Source of the DNA: Robiginitomaculum sp.
GTDB taxonomy: Bacteria > Pseudomonadota > Alphaproteobacteria > Caulobacterales > Maricaulaceae
DNA length: 5,773 nucleotides
Reading direction: 5' to 3'
Assembly (NCBI GenBank): GCA_027071965.1
Contig: JALSYJ010000020.1
Coordinates: forward strand, 1 to 5,773
Shown here: positions 1 to 5,274 of the stretch, one piece after another
Numbering within the stretch: position 1 is the stretch's first letter
Layout of the letters: every line of letters starts with the position of its first letter
Translations under genes and position numbers: made by a program
The notes under the pieces: model-generated
Databases searched by the model: none
What the model was told of the DNA's origin: nothing
The model's input: the letters and a program-made list of their open reading frames with translations, nothing else

Positions 1-495
1 CTGATGCACACCACCGGGACGAAAATAAGCTGCATGCAAACGCGAACCACAGGCGCGCTCATAAAACACCATCAGCTTTTCGCGCTCCTCAAAACCCCAA
101 AGCGGCGGGGTAAGCGCCCCCACATCCATGGCCTGAGTGGTAACATTAAGCAGATGGCTTAAAATACGGCCAATTTCAGAATAAAGAACCCGGATAAACT
201 GCGCCCGCCGAGGCACTTCAATATCAGCCAGTCGCTCCACTGCCAGACAAAACGCATGTTCCTGATTCATTGGAGCCACATAATCAAGACGATCAAAATA
301 CGGCATGGCCTGCACATAGGTTTTGTGCTCAATCAGTTTTTCTGTACCACGGTGCAACAGACCAACATGCGGATCAACCCGTTCAACCACTTCGCCATCC
401 AGATCAAGAACCAGACGCAAAACCCCGTGCGCTGCCGGGTGCTGGGGACCAAAATTTATGGTAAATTTGCGCTTTTCAGTAATCGGCTCAGCCAT
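1..495 (-). CDS. nuoD: NADH-quinone oxidoreductase subunit D (complex I 49 kDa subunit), 3' end beyond window
   Basis: NuoD is a subunit of the peripheral arm of respiratory complex I. It sits on the cytoplasmic face of the inner membrane, where it helps form the quinone-binding pocket next to cluster N2 of NuoB. I translated the complement from the ATG at 495-493 and obtained 165 residues with no stop up to the window edge. The N-terminus reads MAEPITEKRKFTINFGPQHP, followed by AAHGVLRLVLDLDGE, HVGLLHRGTEKLIE, YFDRLDYVAPMNQEHAF and RILSHLLN. These are hallmark segments of the NuoD/49 kDa/[NiFe]-hydrogenase large-subunit-like family, including the GPQHPAAHG loop whose His lines the quinone site. 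The full protein is usually about 390-410 aa, so roughly 60% is missing. A good GAGG ribosome-binding site lies 7 nt upstream of the ATG. The start overlaps the stop of the preceding 67-aa gene by 8 nt, suggesting translational coupling. Confidence 0.97.
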   Translation of the reverse strand, partial: MAEPITEKRKFTINFGPQHPAAHGVLRLVLDLDGEVVERVDPHVGLLHRGTEKLIEHKTYVQAMPYFDRLDYVAPMNQEHAFCLAVERLADIEVPRRAQFIRVLYSEIGRILSHLLNVTTQAMDVGALTPPLWGFEEREKLMVFYERACGSRLHAAYFRPGGVHQ

Positions 496-691
496 TTTCC
501 ACCCTCAAAACCATAACCCTCGAGCTTTCAGAATTGTCTATATTTCGCTCGGCCAGATATTTTCCGGTAAACAAACCCAATACAAAGAAACCTGCGATAA
601 GGACAGACGCTCCCACCCCAAGCATGAGCCCAATAAAAAACACCGGCTTATCCTGTGATTCAGAGTGTTCCTGTACGGGGGTGTCATTCAT
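488..691 (-). CDS. Small single-pass membrane protein inserted between nuoC and nuoD (unknown function)
   Basis: I do not recognise this 67-aa gene. It has a polar, mostly acidic N-terminus (residues 1-16), one strong hydrophobic helix (about residues 17-41, rich in Gly, Leu, Val and Phe), and a polar tail starting GKYLAERN. Lys44 and Arg49 flank the helix, so the positive-inside rule favours N-out/C-in; this is inference. Its ATG overlaps the nuoC stop as ATGA (688-691), and its stop overlaps the nuoD start by 8 nt. A GGGG ribosome-binding site sits 8 nt upstream, inside the end of nuoC. This tight fit on both sides argues that it is a translated operon member and not a chance frame. It could be an accessory or assembly factor of complex I or a lineage-specific small subunit. 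It is not one of the 14 canonical Nuo subunits. Confidence 0.68.
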   Translation of the reverse strand: MNDTPVQEHSESQDKPVFFIGLMLGVGASVLIAGFFVLGLFTGKYLAERNIDNSESSRVMVLRVENG

Positions 692-1296
692 TTAGCCGGC
701 CCCTTGGCTTCTTCGTCACGAATATAGTTTGCACCTTCCCACGGACTTAAATTATCAAAAGAGCGAAACTCTTGTGGCAGGGAAACTGGCTCATAGACCA
801 CCCGTTTTTGCTCTTGATCATAGCAGCATTCCAGATGACCTGATAGCGGAAAATCCTTGCGAAGCGGATGTCCGCTAAACCCGTAATCCGTCAGCAAGCG
901 TCGCATATCAGGATGATCGTCAAAACTGATGCCAAACATGTCAAAGGCCTCGCGCTCAAACCAGTTTGCTGCTGGGTATATATTGACTACGCTGGCTATG
1001 CTCTGACCTTCTTCGACCTTTACCTTGATGCGGATGCGGGCGTTTTTCTTCATTGATAACAAATGGTAGACCACATCAAAACGGGCATTGCGTCCAGGAT
1101 AATCAACGCCGCAAATATCAACCAATGTGGTAAACTGGCACTTGATATCATCGCGCAAAAAGGTAAGTACAAAACGCACCTGATCCCGGTGAATTTCCAA
1201 AACCAGCTCATCGCCAGTCACGGCTAGGTCAACCAGCGCATCTCCGATCTTGTTTTCAAGATGATCGGTAAAATGGCTGTCAGAGGAATAACTCAT
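688..1296 (-). CDS. nuoC: NADH-quinone oxidoreductase subunit C (complex I 30 kDa subunit)
   Basis: NuoC is a cofactor-free structural subunit of the complex I peripheral arm that packs against NuoD and NuoB. The 202-aa product has the usual length for alphaproteobacterial stand-alone NuoC (not the fused NuoCD of enterics). The family signature is at about residues 113-137: FEREAFDMFGISFDDHPDMR followed by RLLTDYG. It is followed by HPLRKDFPLSG (143-153) and by KRVVYEPV (164-171). The N-terminal alpha/beta region includes LVDICGVDYPGR (58-69). The ATG overlaps the nuoB stop by 4 nt (ATGA, 1293-1296), with AGGGG about 10 nt upstream. One oddity is Cys157-Cys158 in the ECCYD segment. The second Cys is where relatives I remember, including E. 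coli NuoCD, have Arg (E-x-RYD). Confidence 0.98.
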   Translation of the reverse strand: MSYSSDSHFTDHLENKIGDALVDLAVTGDELVLEIHRDQVRFVLTFLRDDIKCQFTTLVDICGVDYPGRNARFDVVYHLLSMKKNARIRIKVKVEEGQSIASVVNIYPAANWFEREAFDMFGISFDDHPDMRRLLTDYGFSGHPLRKDFPLSGHLECCYDQEQKRVVYEPVSLPQEFRSFDNLSPWEGANYIRDEEAKGPAK

Positions 1297-1856
1297 CGGA
1301 TAATGTCCCCTTCTCTGCGAATCTTCTTTTGCAATTGTAAAATGCCATAGACCAGAGCTTCGGCAGTAGGAGGACAGCCCGGTACATAAATATCAACCGG
1401 CAAAATTCGATCACAACCTCGAACCACTGAGTAGGAATAATGATAATAGCCACCACCATTGGCACAACTGCCCATGGAAATCACATAACGGGGATTTGGC
1501 ATCTGATCATATACCTTGCGCAAGGCCGGGGCCATTTTATTGGTCAAGGTTCCCGCAACTATCATAACATCAGACTGTCTTGGCGAGGCCCTAGGAGCAA
1601 AACCAAAGCGCTCAACATCATAGCGCGGCATGGCCGCGTGCATCATTTCAACTGCACAACAGGCAAGTCCAAATGTCATCCACATCAAGGAGCCGGTTCT
1701 GGCCCATGTAATCAATTCATCAGCACTGGCCACCACAAAACCCTTATCCATAAGGGCATCATTCACACCATCAAAATAAGGATCGTGCTTTTTTGGGTCA
1801 TAACCCGGAGTCATGGCTTGCGCCGAAGAAAAAGCAGGGTTTTTGCTCTCGTTCAT
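1293..1856 (-). CDS. nuoB: NADH-quinone oxidoreductase subunit B (PSST, N2 cluster subunit)
   Basis: NuoB carries the terminal [4Fe-4S] cluster N2, which passes electrons to quinone at the interface with NuoD. The 187-aa protein shows every expected landmark. The tandem cysteines Cys66-Cys67 lie in GLACCAVEMM, Cys131 in SMGSCANGGGYYHYSYS, and Cys161 in YVPGCPPTAEAL; these are the four N2 ligands. Arg89 and the PRASPRQSDVMIVAGTLTNK stretch are also typical. The first 35 or so residues are a variable extension, as in other alphaproteobacteria. The ATG follows the nuoA stop after only 4 nt, with a weak purine-rich ribosome-binding site (GGGATTAAAG), consistent with coupling to nuoA translation. 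The stop overlaps nuoC. Confidence 0.99.
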   Translation of the reverse strand: MNESKNPAFSSAQAMTPGYDPKKHDPYFDGVNDALMDKGFVVASADELITWARTGSLMWMTFGLACCAVEMMHAAMPRYDVERFGFAPRASPRQSDVMIVAGTLTNKMAPALRKVYDQMPNPRYVISMGSCANGGGYYHYSYSVVRGCDRILPVDIYVPGCPPTAEALVYGILQLQKKIRREGDIIR

Positions 1857-1860
1857 AGCT

Positions 1861-2226
1861 TTAATCCCATTCCAGTGCGCCGACTTTCCATGCGTAGATA
1901 TAGCCGATAATCAGTTCACCAAGAAACACCATCATTGCCCAAAACGCATACGGCCCCACCTCACCCAGACTAACTGCCCATGGGAATAAAAACGCCACTT
2001 CCAGATCAAAAACAATGAATAGAATAGCCACCAGATAAAACCTGATATCAAACTTCATCCTTGAATCATCAAAGGCAGGAAACCCGCATTCATAGGTCGA
2101 ATGCTTTTCATCATCCGGAGCCGCAGGAGCCATGATCAATGGCATTGCCAAAAACGCAAATGAAATCACCAGAGCAATGGCAGTAAAAATCAAAATCGGA
2201 AGATAATCCAGCAGTAACCCGCTCAT
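1861..2226 (-). CDS. nuoA: NADH-quinone oxidoreductase subunit A (ND3-like)
   Basis: NuoA is the small three-helix membrane subunit of complex I at the junction of the membrane and peripheral arms. From the ATG at 2226-2224 the product is 121 aa, the usual family length, starting MSGLLLDYLPILIF. Predicted helices are at about 8-30, 61-82 and 93-114. The conserved loop motif YECGFP is at 45-50; Cys47 corresponds to the switch cysteine of mitochondrial ND3. The acidic pair in FDLE (Asp74, Glu76) lies in helix 2. I chose this start because GAGG lies 5 nt upstream and the length fits. The frame stays open to in-frame GTG 2268 and ATG 2265, which would add 13-14 residues (such as SRPLVLGSNEVP) not expected in the family. 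It is the first gene of the operon. Confidence 0.96.
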   Translation of the reverse strand: MSGLLLDYLPILIFTAIALVISFAFLAMPLIMAPAAPDDEKHSTYECGFPAFDDSRMKFDIRFYLVAILFIVFDLEVAFLFPWAVSLGEVGPYAFWAMMVFLGELIIGYIYAWKVGALEWD

Positions 2227-2517
2227 TGGAACCTCGTTGGAACCTAAAACAAGGGGGCGACTCATCACTCATTTGCCCCCACTCGCGCAAGAAACTATGA
2301 CCGAATTGACGCGAAGGCAATGTCTGAATTGCGGTTCTTGAACGAAAAAAGCCCAAGGCATCTCCCATTACCTGAAAAGCACACAAAAACGCAGCTTCCA
2401 GCCGGACTTTTCCACTATAAAATTATTGCAACCGGTTAAACTCGCGAAAAAATCCGCTTACAATACCAATTATACAGAATCAAAAGCAAGAATCAGTAGT
2501 GCATGATACCAAATCTG
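2227..2517 (-). promoter_or_regulatory. nuo operon upstream region and probable leader
   Basis: This 291-nt stretch lies between the racemase gene and nuoA and has no convincing gene. It is AT-rich towards the racemase end and contains the best promoter-like box for nuo (separate entry), implying a leader of roughly 235 nt. Two short palindromes are present: GTTCTTGAAC at 2334-2343 and AACCGGTT at 2430-2437. Either could be an operator half-site pair, but both are short enough to occur by chance. I see no strong intrinsic terminator for the upstream racemase gene, so read-through into nuo is possible. Confidence 0.45.
2469..2474 (-). promoter_or_regulatory. Candidate -10 box (TATAAT) of the nuo operon
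   Basis: On the minus strand this reads TATAAT, a perfect sigma-70-type -10 hexamer, in the AT-rich gap upstream of nuoA. The matching -35 is weak: CTGATT at 16-nt spacing agrees with TTGACA at 3 of 6 positions. Predicted transcription start is near 2461, about 235 nt before the nuoA ATG. Transcript-start evidence is not available here. Confidence 0.4.
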
Positions 2518-3615
2518 CTAGTCCAGCCAGTCTCTTAATATGTCCTTGCGATTGCCATCGGGGATTGGTGGCGGGCGGGCAATTGCACCTGGAGTTTCTG
2601 AAAATCTGGGTGCTGGAGCCGGCTGCAGAACACCGTCCACCTGCAACAGGGATTTTCGCGCCTGTAAATGCCTGTTATCCATTGCACAGACCATATCCTC
2701 TACTGGCGCGACGCAGGCATCACTGTTCGCAAATACATCCAACCAGTATTTTAAGGGTTTGCTGGCAAAAATTCCGGCAAGTTCAGCCTTAAATACCGGC
2801 CATTTTGCCTGATCATACTGATTGTTGCGTATATCCTCCCCAATACCCAGCCCATCGCATAATTCTGCATAAAATTGTGGCTCGATAGCGCCAACGGCCA
2901 GATACCTGCCGTCTTGGCAAATATAGCTACTATAAAAATGAGCGGCACCATCAAGTAAGTTGCTGTTCCTGCTGTTCTGCCACATGCCGCTGGCCCGAAG
3001 CCAGTGAATCGGGGCCATCAGGCTTAAAGTGCCATCAACAATAGCTGCGTCTATTACCTGCCCCTGACCGCTGGCTCTTGCGTGGATCAACCCGGCCAGC
3101 AGACCCATTACCAGATACAAGGCCCCGCCACCATAATCACCCAGAAGATTTAGTGGTGGCGGCGGCGGAGTGTCTGCTGATCCCATAGCATTCAAAGCCC
3201 CGGTAATTGCAATATAGTTTATGTCATGACCAGCCCGTTGCGCCAGTGGCCCGTCCTGCCCCCATCCAGTCATGCGCCCATAAACCAATGCCGGGTTTTG
3301 CGCCAAAGCCATCTCTGGCCCCAGACCAAGCCGCTCCATTACCCCTGGACGAAACCCCTCCATCAGCAAGTCAGCCTTTGCCATTAACATGCTTGCGGTT
3401 TTTTTATCCTCAGGCTGTTTCAAGTTCAGACATATTGAACGCTTTCCCCGACCCTGAATGTCGGCACTGCCTGTGTCCGGGGTGCCTGGGCGATCAATAC
3501 GAACCACATCGGCACCCATATCTGCCAGCAACATTCCACAAAAAGGCACCGGGCCAATTCCGGCAAATTCCACTACCTTAATACCTTGCAATGGCATTTG
3601 TGCCGGTTTCTTCAT
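2518..3615 (-). CDS. Alpha-methylacyl-CoA racemase, CaiB/BaiF CoA-transferase family (family III)
   Basis: The gene encodes a 365-aa CaiB/BaiF-fold protein. Such racemases interconvert the 2R and 2S forms of 2-methylacyl-CoA esters, letting methyl-branched acids enter beta-oxidation in the cytoplasm. The N-terminus has the family opening GIKVVEFAGIGPVPFCGMLL and ADMGADVVRIDRPG, followed by GRGKRSICLNLK and EGFRPGVMERLGLGP. The residues match the catalytic set of Mycobacterium tuberculosis MCR (Arg91, His126, Asp156, Glu241) at a constant offset of four: Arg95, His130 (AGHDINYIAITG), Asp160 (LLGDYGGG) and Glu245 (GAIEPQFY). This favours racemase over a true CoA-transferase, where an Asp nucleophile would be expected in a different context. 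A run of prolines (150-154) precedes the catalytic Asp. The start is ATG 3615-3613, with GGAAGG 8 nt upstream. The gene is divergent from the response regulator and lies upstream of nuo on the same strand. Confidence 0.92.
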   Translation of the reverse strand: MKKPAQMPLQGIKVVEFAGIGPVPFCGMLLADMGADVVRIDRPGTPDTGSADIQGRGKRSICLNLKQPEDKKTASMLMAKADLLMEGFRPGVMERLGLGPEMALAQNPALVYGRMTGWGQDGPLAQRAGHDINYIAITGALNAMGSADTPPPPPLNLLGDYGGGALYLVMGLLAGLIHARASGQGQVIDAAIVDGTLSLMAPIHWLRASGMWQNSRNSNLLDGAAHFYSSYICQDGRYLAVGAIEPQFYAELCDGLGIGEDIRNNQYDQAKWPVFKAELAGIFASKPLKYWLDVFANSDACVAPVEDMVCAMDNRHLQARKSLLQVDGVLQPAPAPRFSETPGAIARPPPIPDGNRKDILRDWLD

Positions 3616-3718
3616 TCTGATAACCTTCCATTATCCCAATCGGGGTAGTTTTGTGACGAATCTTCTTTTTAAGCAAGGGCATGCTGCTTTTTGAAACGGT
3701 AGATACGGAATAATTGAT

Positions 3719-5023
3719 ATGAACTTTACCGCACAGATTCTGGTATTGGCTAATGAACACGGTGCTGTTTTTGAAGCCGCAGGAAAACTACAGGATCGTG
3801 GACTGCCAACAATTCTGGCAGAAACCGAAGAAGCGGCAATTACCGCTGTTCGTGACTTAAACGTGGACGCCATACTTATTGATGCCATCAATAAAACACC
3901 GGAACAAACAACTCATCTGGCGCAGGCCATGAGTGCCGGTCGCGCAGAGCATCCAATACCTGTCATTGTTGTCTCTGATACCATTAGCCAAAGCAAAAAC
4001 AGCCCCTTTGCCAGCGTACTTTACCCACCCGTTCATCCTGTACAACTGGCCAGCAGGGTATTGTCGGCATTGCGCCAGTCATTGATGGAAGAAGAAGTTC
4101 GTCTGCGTACACAAACCTTGCAGGAGATTGGGCTTGATCTGGAGCTTGATGATAAAACAATTCAGGATCATATGCCGGTTTCAGTTCTGTTTACCGGGGG
4201 GGCTGCTCCGCAATTTATTGCCATAAAAAATGCTCTGGAGGATGCCGGAGCCGAAGTGACCGCCGCATTGACCTCATTTACGGCATTTGATTATCTGCAT
4301 GACAAGACTTTTGATGTTATTCTGCTCAATGTCCTAAAAGAACTGGAGCCAGCCTTTACGATTGCCTCGGCCATGCGTCGAAATACCCGTTTGTTTCATG
4401 TCCCGGCTGTTATGCTTATTGATCCGGCAAAATTTGAAGCTGTTGATGAAGCCTATGCCAGAGGCGCATCGGATCTGGTTTCACAAGATAATGACCCGGA
4501 CATCATTAGACAGCGCATTATGAATCTGGCCCGTGAACACCGGCGCCGTGAATATATAAAACGTACATTTGAAGCCATACGAAGCCCGGCCATTATTGAT
4601 GGGGAATCAGGGCTGTTTACCGCCAAGTTTTTTGCCAAACACCTAAGCAGAACCACAGAGCAGGCTAAAAAGATCAACCGGCCATTATCACTTACTGTTA
4701 TCCGTACAGCACCGCCCCCTGGCATTGCCGAAACCCATGTAGAGGCAGCCCGCAGGCAATTTGGCGGCATGTTGCGGCATTTGGTACGAGCAGAAGACAT
4801 GGCAGCACGCATTGATCCTGGAGTGTTTGCAGTGCTTATGCCCGGAGCCTCCAGGCAATCAGCACAACTGGCGGCCAAGCGTATTGAGGGTGTTGTGGAT
4901 TGCACCGCATTTGAAAGCGGTAATCCTGAAGAACCCTTTCAGTTGGAATTGCAAATAGAGGTGCTGGAGTTACAGCCTCGCGAGACACCGGATCATCTGA
5001 TGAACCGGGCCACACAATCCTGA
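3719..5023 (+). CDS. PleD/PopA-like REC-REC-degenerate GGDEF protein, probable c-di-GMP-binding regulator
   Basis: This 434-aa protein has the PleD layout. REC1 is at about 5-118, a linker follows, REC2 is at about 152-270, and the GGDEF-like domain runs from about 283 to the end. REC1 keeps an aspartate at the phosphorylation position (Asp55, in DAILIDA) but lacks the N-terminal acidic pair (ILVLANE) and the conserved C-terminal Lys (YPPVHP). REC2 has Asn204 in place of the phosphoacceptor (DVILLNV). In the GGDEF domain, the metal-binding Asp segment has become TVIRTAPPPG and the GGEEF loop has become DPGVF (366-370), so cyclase activity is not expected. RAED (357-360) precedes that loop by five residues, exactly as the RxxD inhibitory c-di-GMP site does in PleD. 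The C-terminus stops soon after MNRA, lacking the final helix. The start is ATG 3719, with GGAA 8 nt upstream. The role is inferred: a c-di-GMP effector resembling Caulobacter PopA. Confidence 0.85.
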   Translation: MNFTAQILVLANEHGAVFEAAGKLQDRGLPTILAETEEAAITAVRDLNVDAILIDAINKTPEQTTHLAQAMSAGRAEHPIPVIVVSDTISQSKNSPFASVLYPPVHPVQLASRVLSALRQSLMEEEVRLRTQTLQEIGLDLELDDKTIQDHMPVSVLFTGGAAPQFIAIKNALEDAGAEVTAALTSFTAFDYLHDKTFDVILLNVLKELEPAFTIASAMRRNTRLFHVPAVMLIDPAKFEAVDEAYARGASDLVSQDNDPDIIRQRIMNLAREHRRREYIKRTFEAIRSPAIIDGESGLFTAKFFAKHLSRTTEQAKKINRPLSLTVIRTAPPPGIAETHVEAARRQFGGMLRHLVRAEDMAARIDPGVFAVLMPGASRQSAQLAAKRIEGVVDCTAFESGNPEEPFQLELQIEVLELQPRETPDHLMNRATQS

Positions 5024-5047
5024 ACAAAAGTAAGCAGTCTTGTTCAG
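5020..5047 (+). repeat. 8-bp inverted repeat spanning the regulator stop codon
   Basis: CTGAACAA (5020-5027) and TTGTTCAG (5040-5047) are perfect inverted copies separated by 12 nt, and the TGA stop codon lies inside the left arm. No T-run follows, so it is not an intrinsic terminator by itself. It could form an RNA 3'-end stem or be a DNA site just upstream of the TATAAT at 5068. Confidence 0.5.
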
Positions 5048-5067
5048 CAACCATTCATGCGCATTTT

Positions 5068-5073
5068 TATAAT
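5068..5073 (+). promoter_or_regulatory. Candidate -10 box (TATAAT) in the intergenic gap
   Basis: This is a perfect TATAAT within GCATTTTTATAATTTTT, 45 nt after the regulator's stop codon. The expected start of transcription is about 5080-5082, which coincides with the base of the long hairpin at 5082. No good -35 is seen at 16-18 nt: the hexamer at 17 nt is CAGCAA, while TTGTTC lies 22 nt away, which is too far. An activator-dependent promoter or a chance AT match are both possible. Confidence 0.4.
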
Positions 5074-5079
5074 TTTTCC

Positions 5080-5190
5080 TCAAGACCGGGGTTCGTCATT
5101 CTTCGTCCCTCGCATGAACGCCGGTTTTAAGGTTGGAAACAGCCAGTTAAAGCGCCGACCCTTAAAGTTTTGAGGGTCGGCGTTTTTTAT
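5080..5190 (+). ncRNA. Candidate structured small RNA or scoA leader RNA
   Basis: A transcript from the TATAAT at 5068 to the terminator's T-run would be about 110 nt. It begins with a long hairpin: 5082-5096 pairs with 5114-5128. That is 14 pairs including two G-U, with one G-G mismatch (5090/5120), around a pyrimidine-rich 17-nt loop that contains TCCCTC. A small stem with a GGAAAC loop (5131-5144) follows, and then the intrinsic terminator. Promoter box, 5' hairpin and Rho-independent 3' end are the usual architecture of a bacterial small RNA. The same layout just upstream of scoA also fits a leader attenuator. I match it to no known RNA family, and there is no long open frame in it. The pairing was found by eye; no folding energy was computed. 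Confidence 0.42.
5153..5190 (+). terminator. Strong Rho-independent terminator
   Basis: The left arm CGCCGACCCT (5153-5162) pairs perfectly with AGGGTCGGCG (5173-5182). The stem continues through T-G and two A-T pairs to an AGTT tetraloop, giving 13 pairs. Six Ts (5183-5188) follow, then ATTGTTTT, and AAAG precedes the stem. It ends transcription from the regulator gene and/or a small RNA starting near 5080. On the opposite strand there is no comparable T-run, so it works in the plus direction only. Confidence 0.94.
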
Positions 5191-5195
5191 TGTTT

Positions 5196-5226
5196 TAGAC
5201 AAACTGCCGCTTCTCTTTTGGATAAT
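5196..5226 (+). promoter_or_regulatory. Possible scoA promoter
   Basis: TAGACA (5196-5201) and GATAAT (5221-5226) each match the sigma-70 -35/-10 consensus at five of six positions, but the 19-nt spacer is longer than ideal. They lie just after the terminator and about 50 nt before the scoA ATG, which is where a dedicated promoter would be expected. If real, scoA does not depend on read-through of the upstream terminator. Confidence 0.33.
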
Positions 5227-5274
5227 TTGCGCTAGATTGCCACCATTCACCCATAACAATATGAGAAGTGATTT

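Noticed and set aside
1440..1910. 156-codon open frame on the plus strand opposite nuoB
   Set aside because: It is antisense to a certain nuoB, its translation has no recognisable domain, and it has no sign of its own promoter.
2345..2359. Possible terminator GCCTTGGGC followed by six Ts on the minus strand, between the racemase gene and nuoA
   Set aside because: The stem is only three base pairs with a 3-nt loop, too weak for intrinsic termination.
2111..2386. 91-codon minus-strand frame starting in the nuo leader and running into nuoA out of frame
   Set aside because: It overlaps the conserved nuoA coding region by more than 100 nt, resembles no known protein, and its second half is just the frame-shifted nuoA reading.
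3616..3718. Divergent promoters between the racemase and regulator genes
   Set aside because: GATAAT occurs on the minus strand (3629-3634) but would start transcription within about 7 nt of the racemase ATG. No plus-strand -35/-10 pair with acceptable spacing was found, so no specific site is called.
4453..4905. 150-codon minus-strand frame opposite the GGDEF-like region
   Set aside because: It is a shadow of the plus-strand regulator, which has clear receiver and GGDEF-like homology along its whole length.
4565..5023. Active diguanylate cyclase
   Set aside because: The GGDEF/GGEEF signature and metal-binding aspartates are absent, so only ligand binding through RxxD is defensible.
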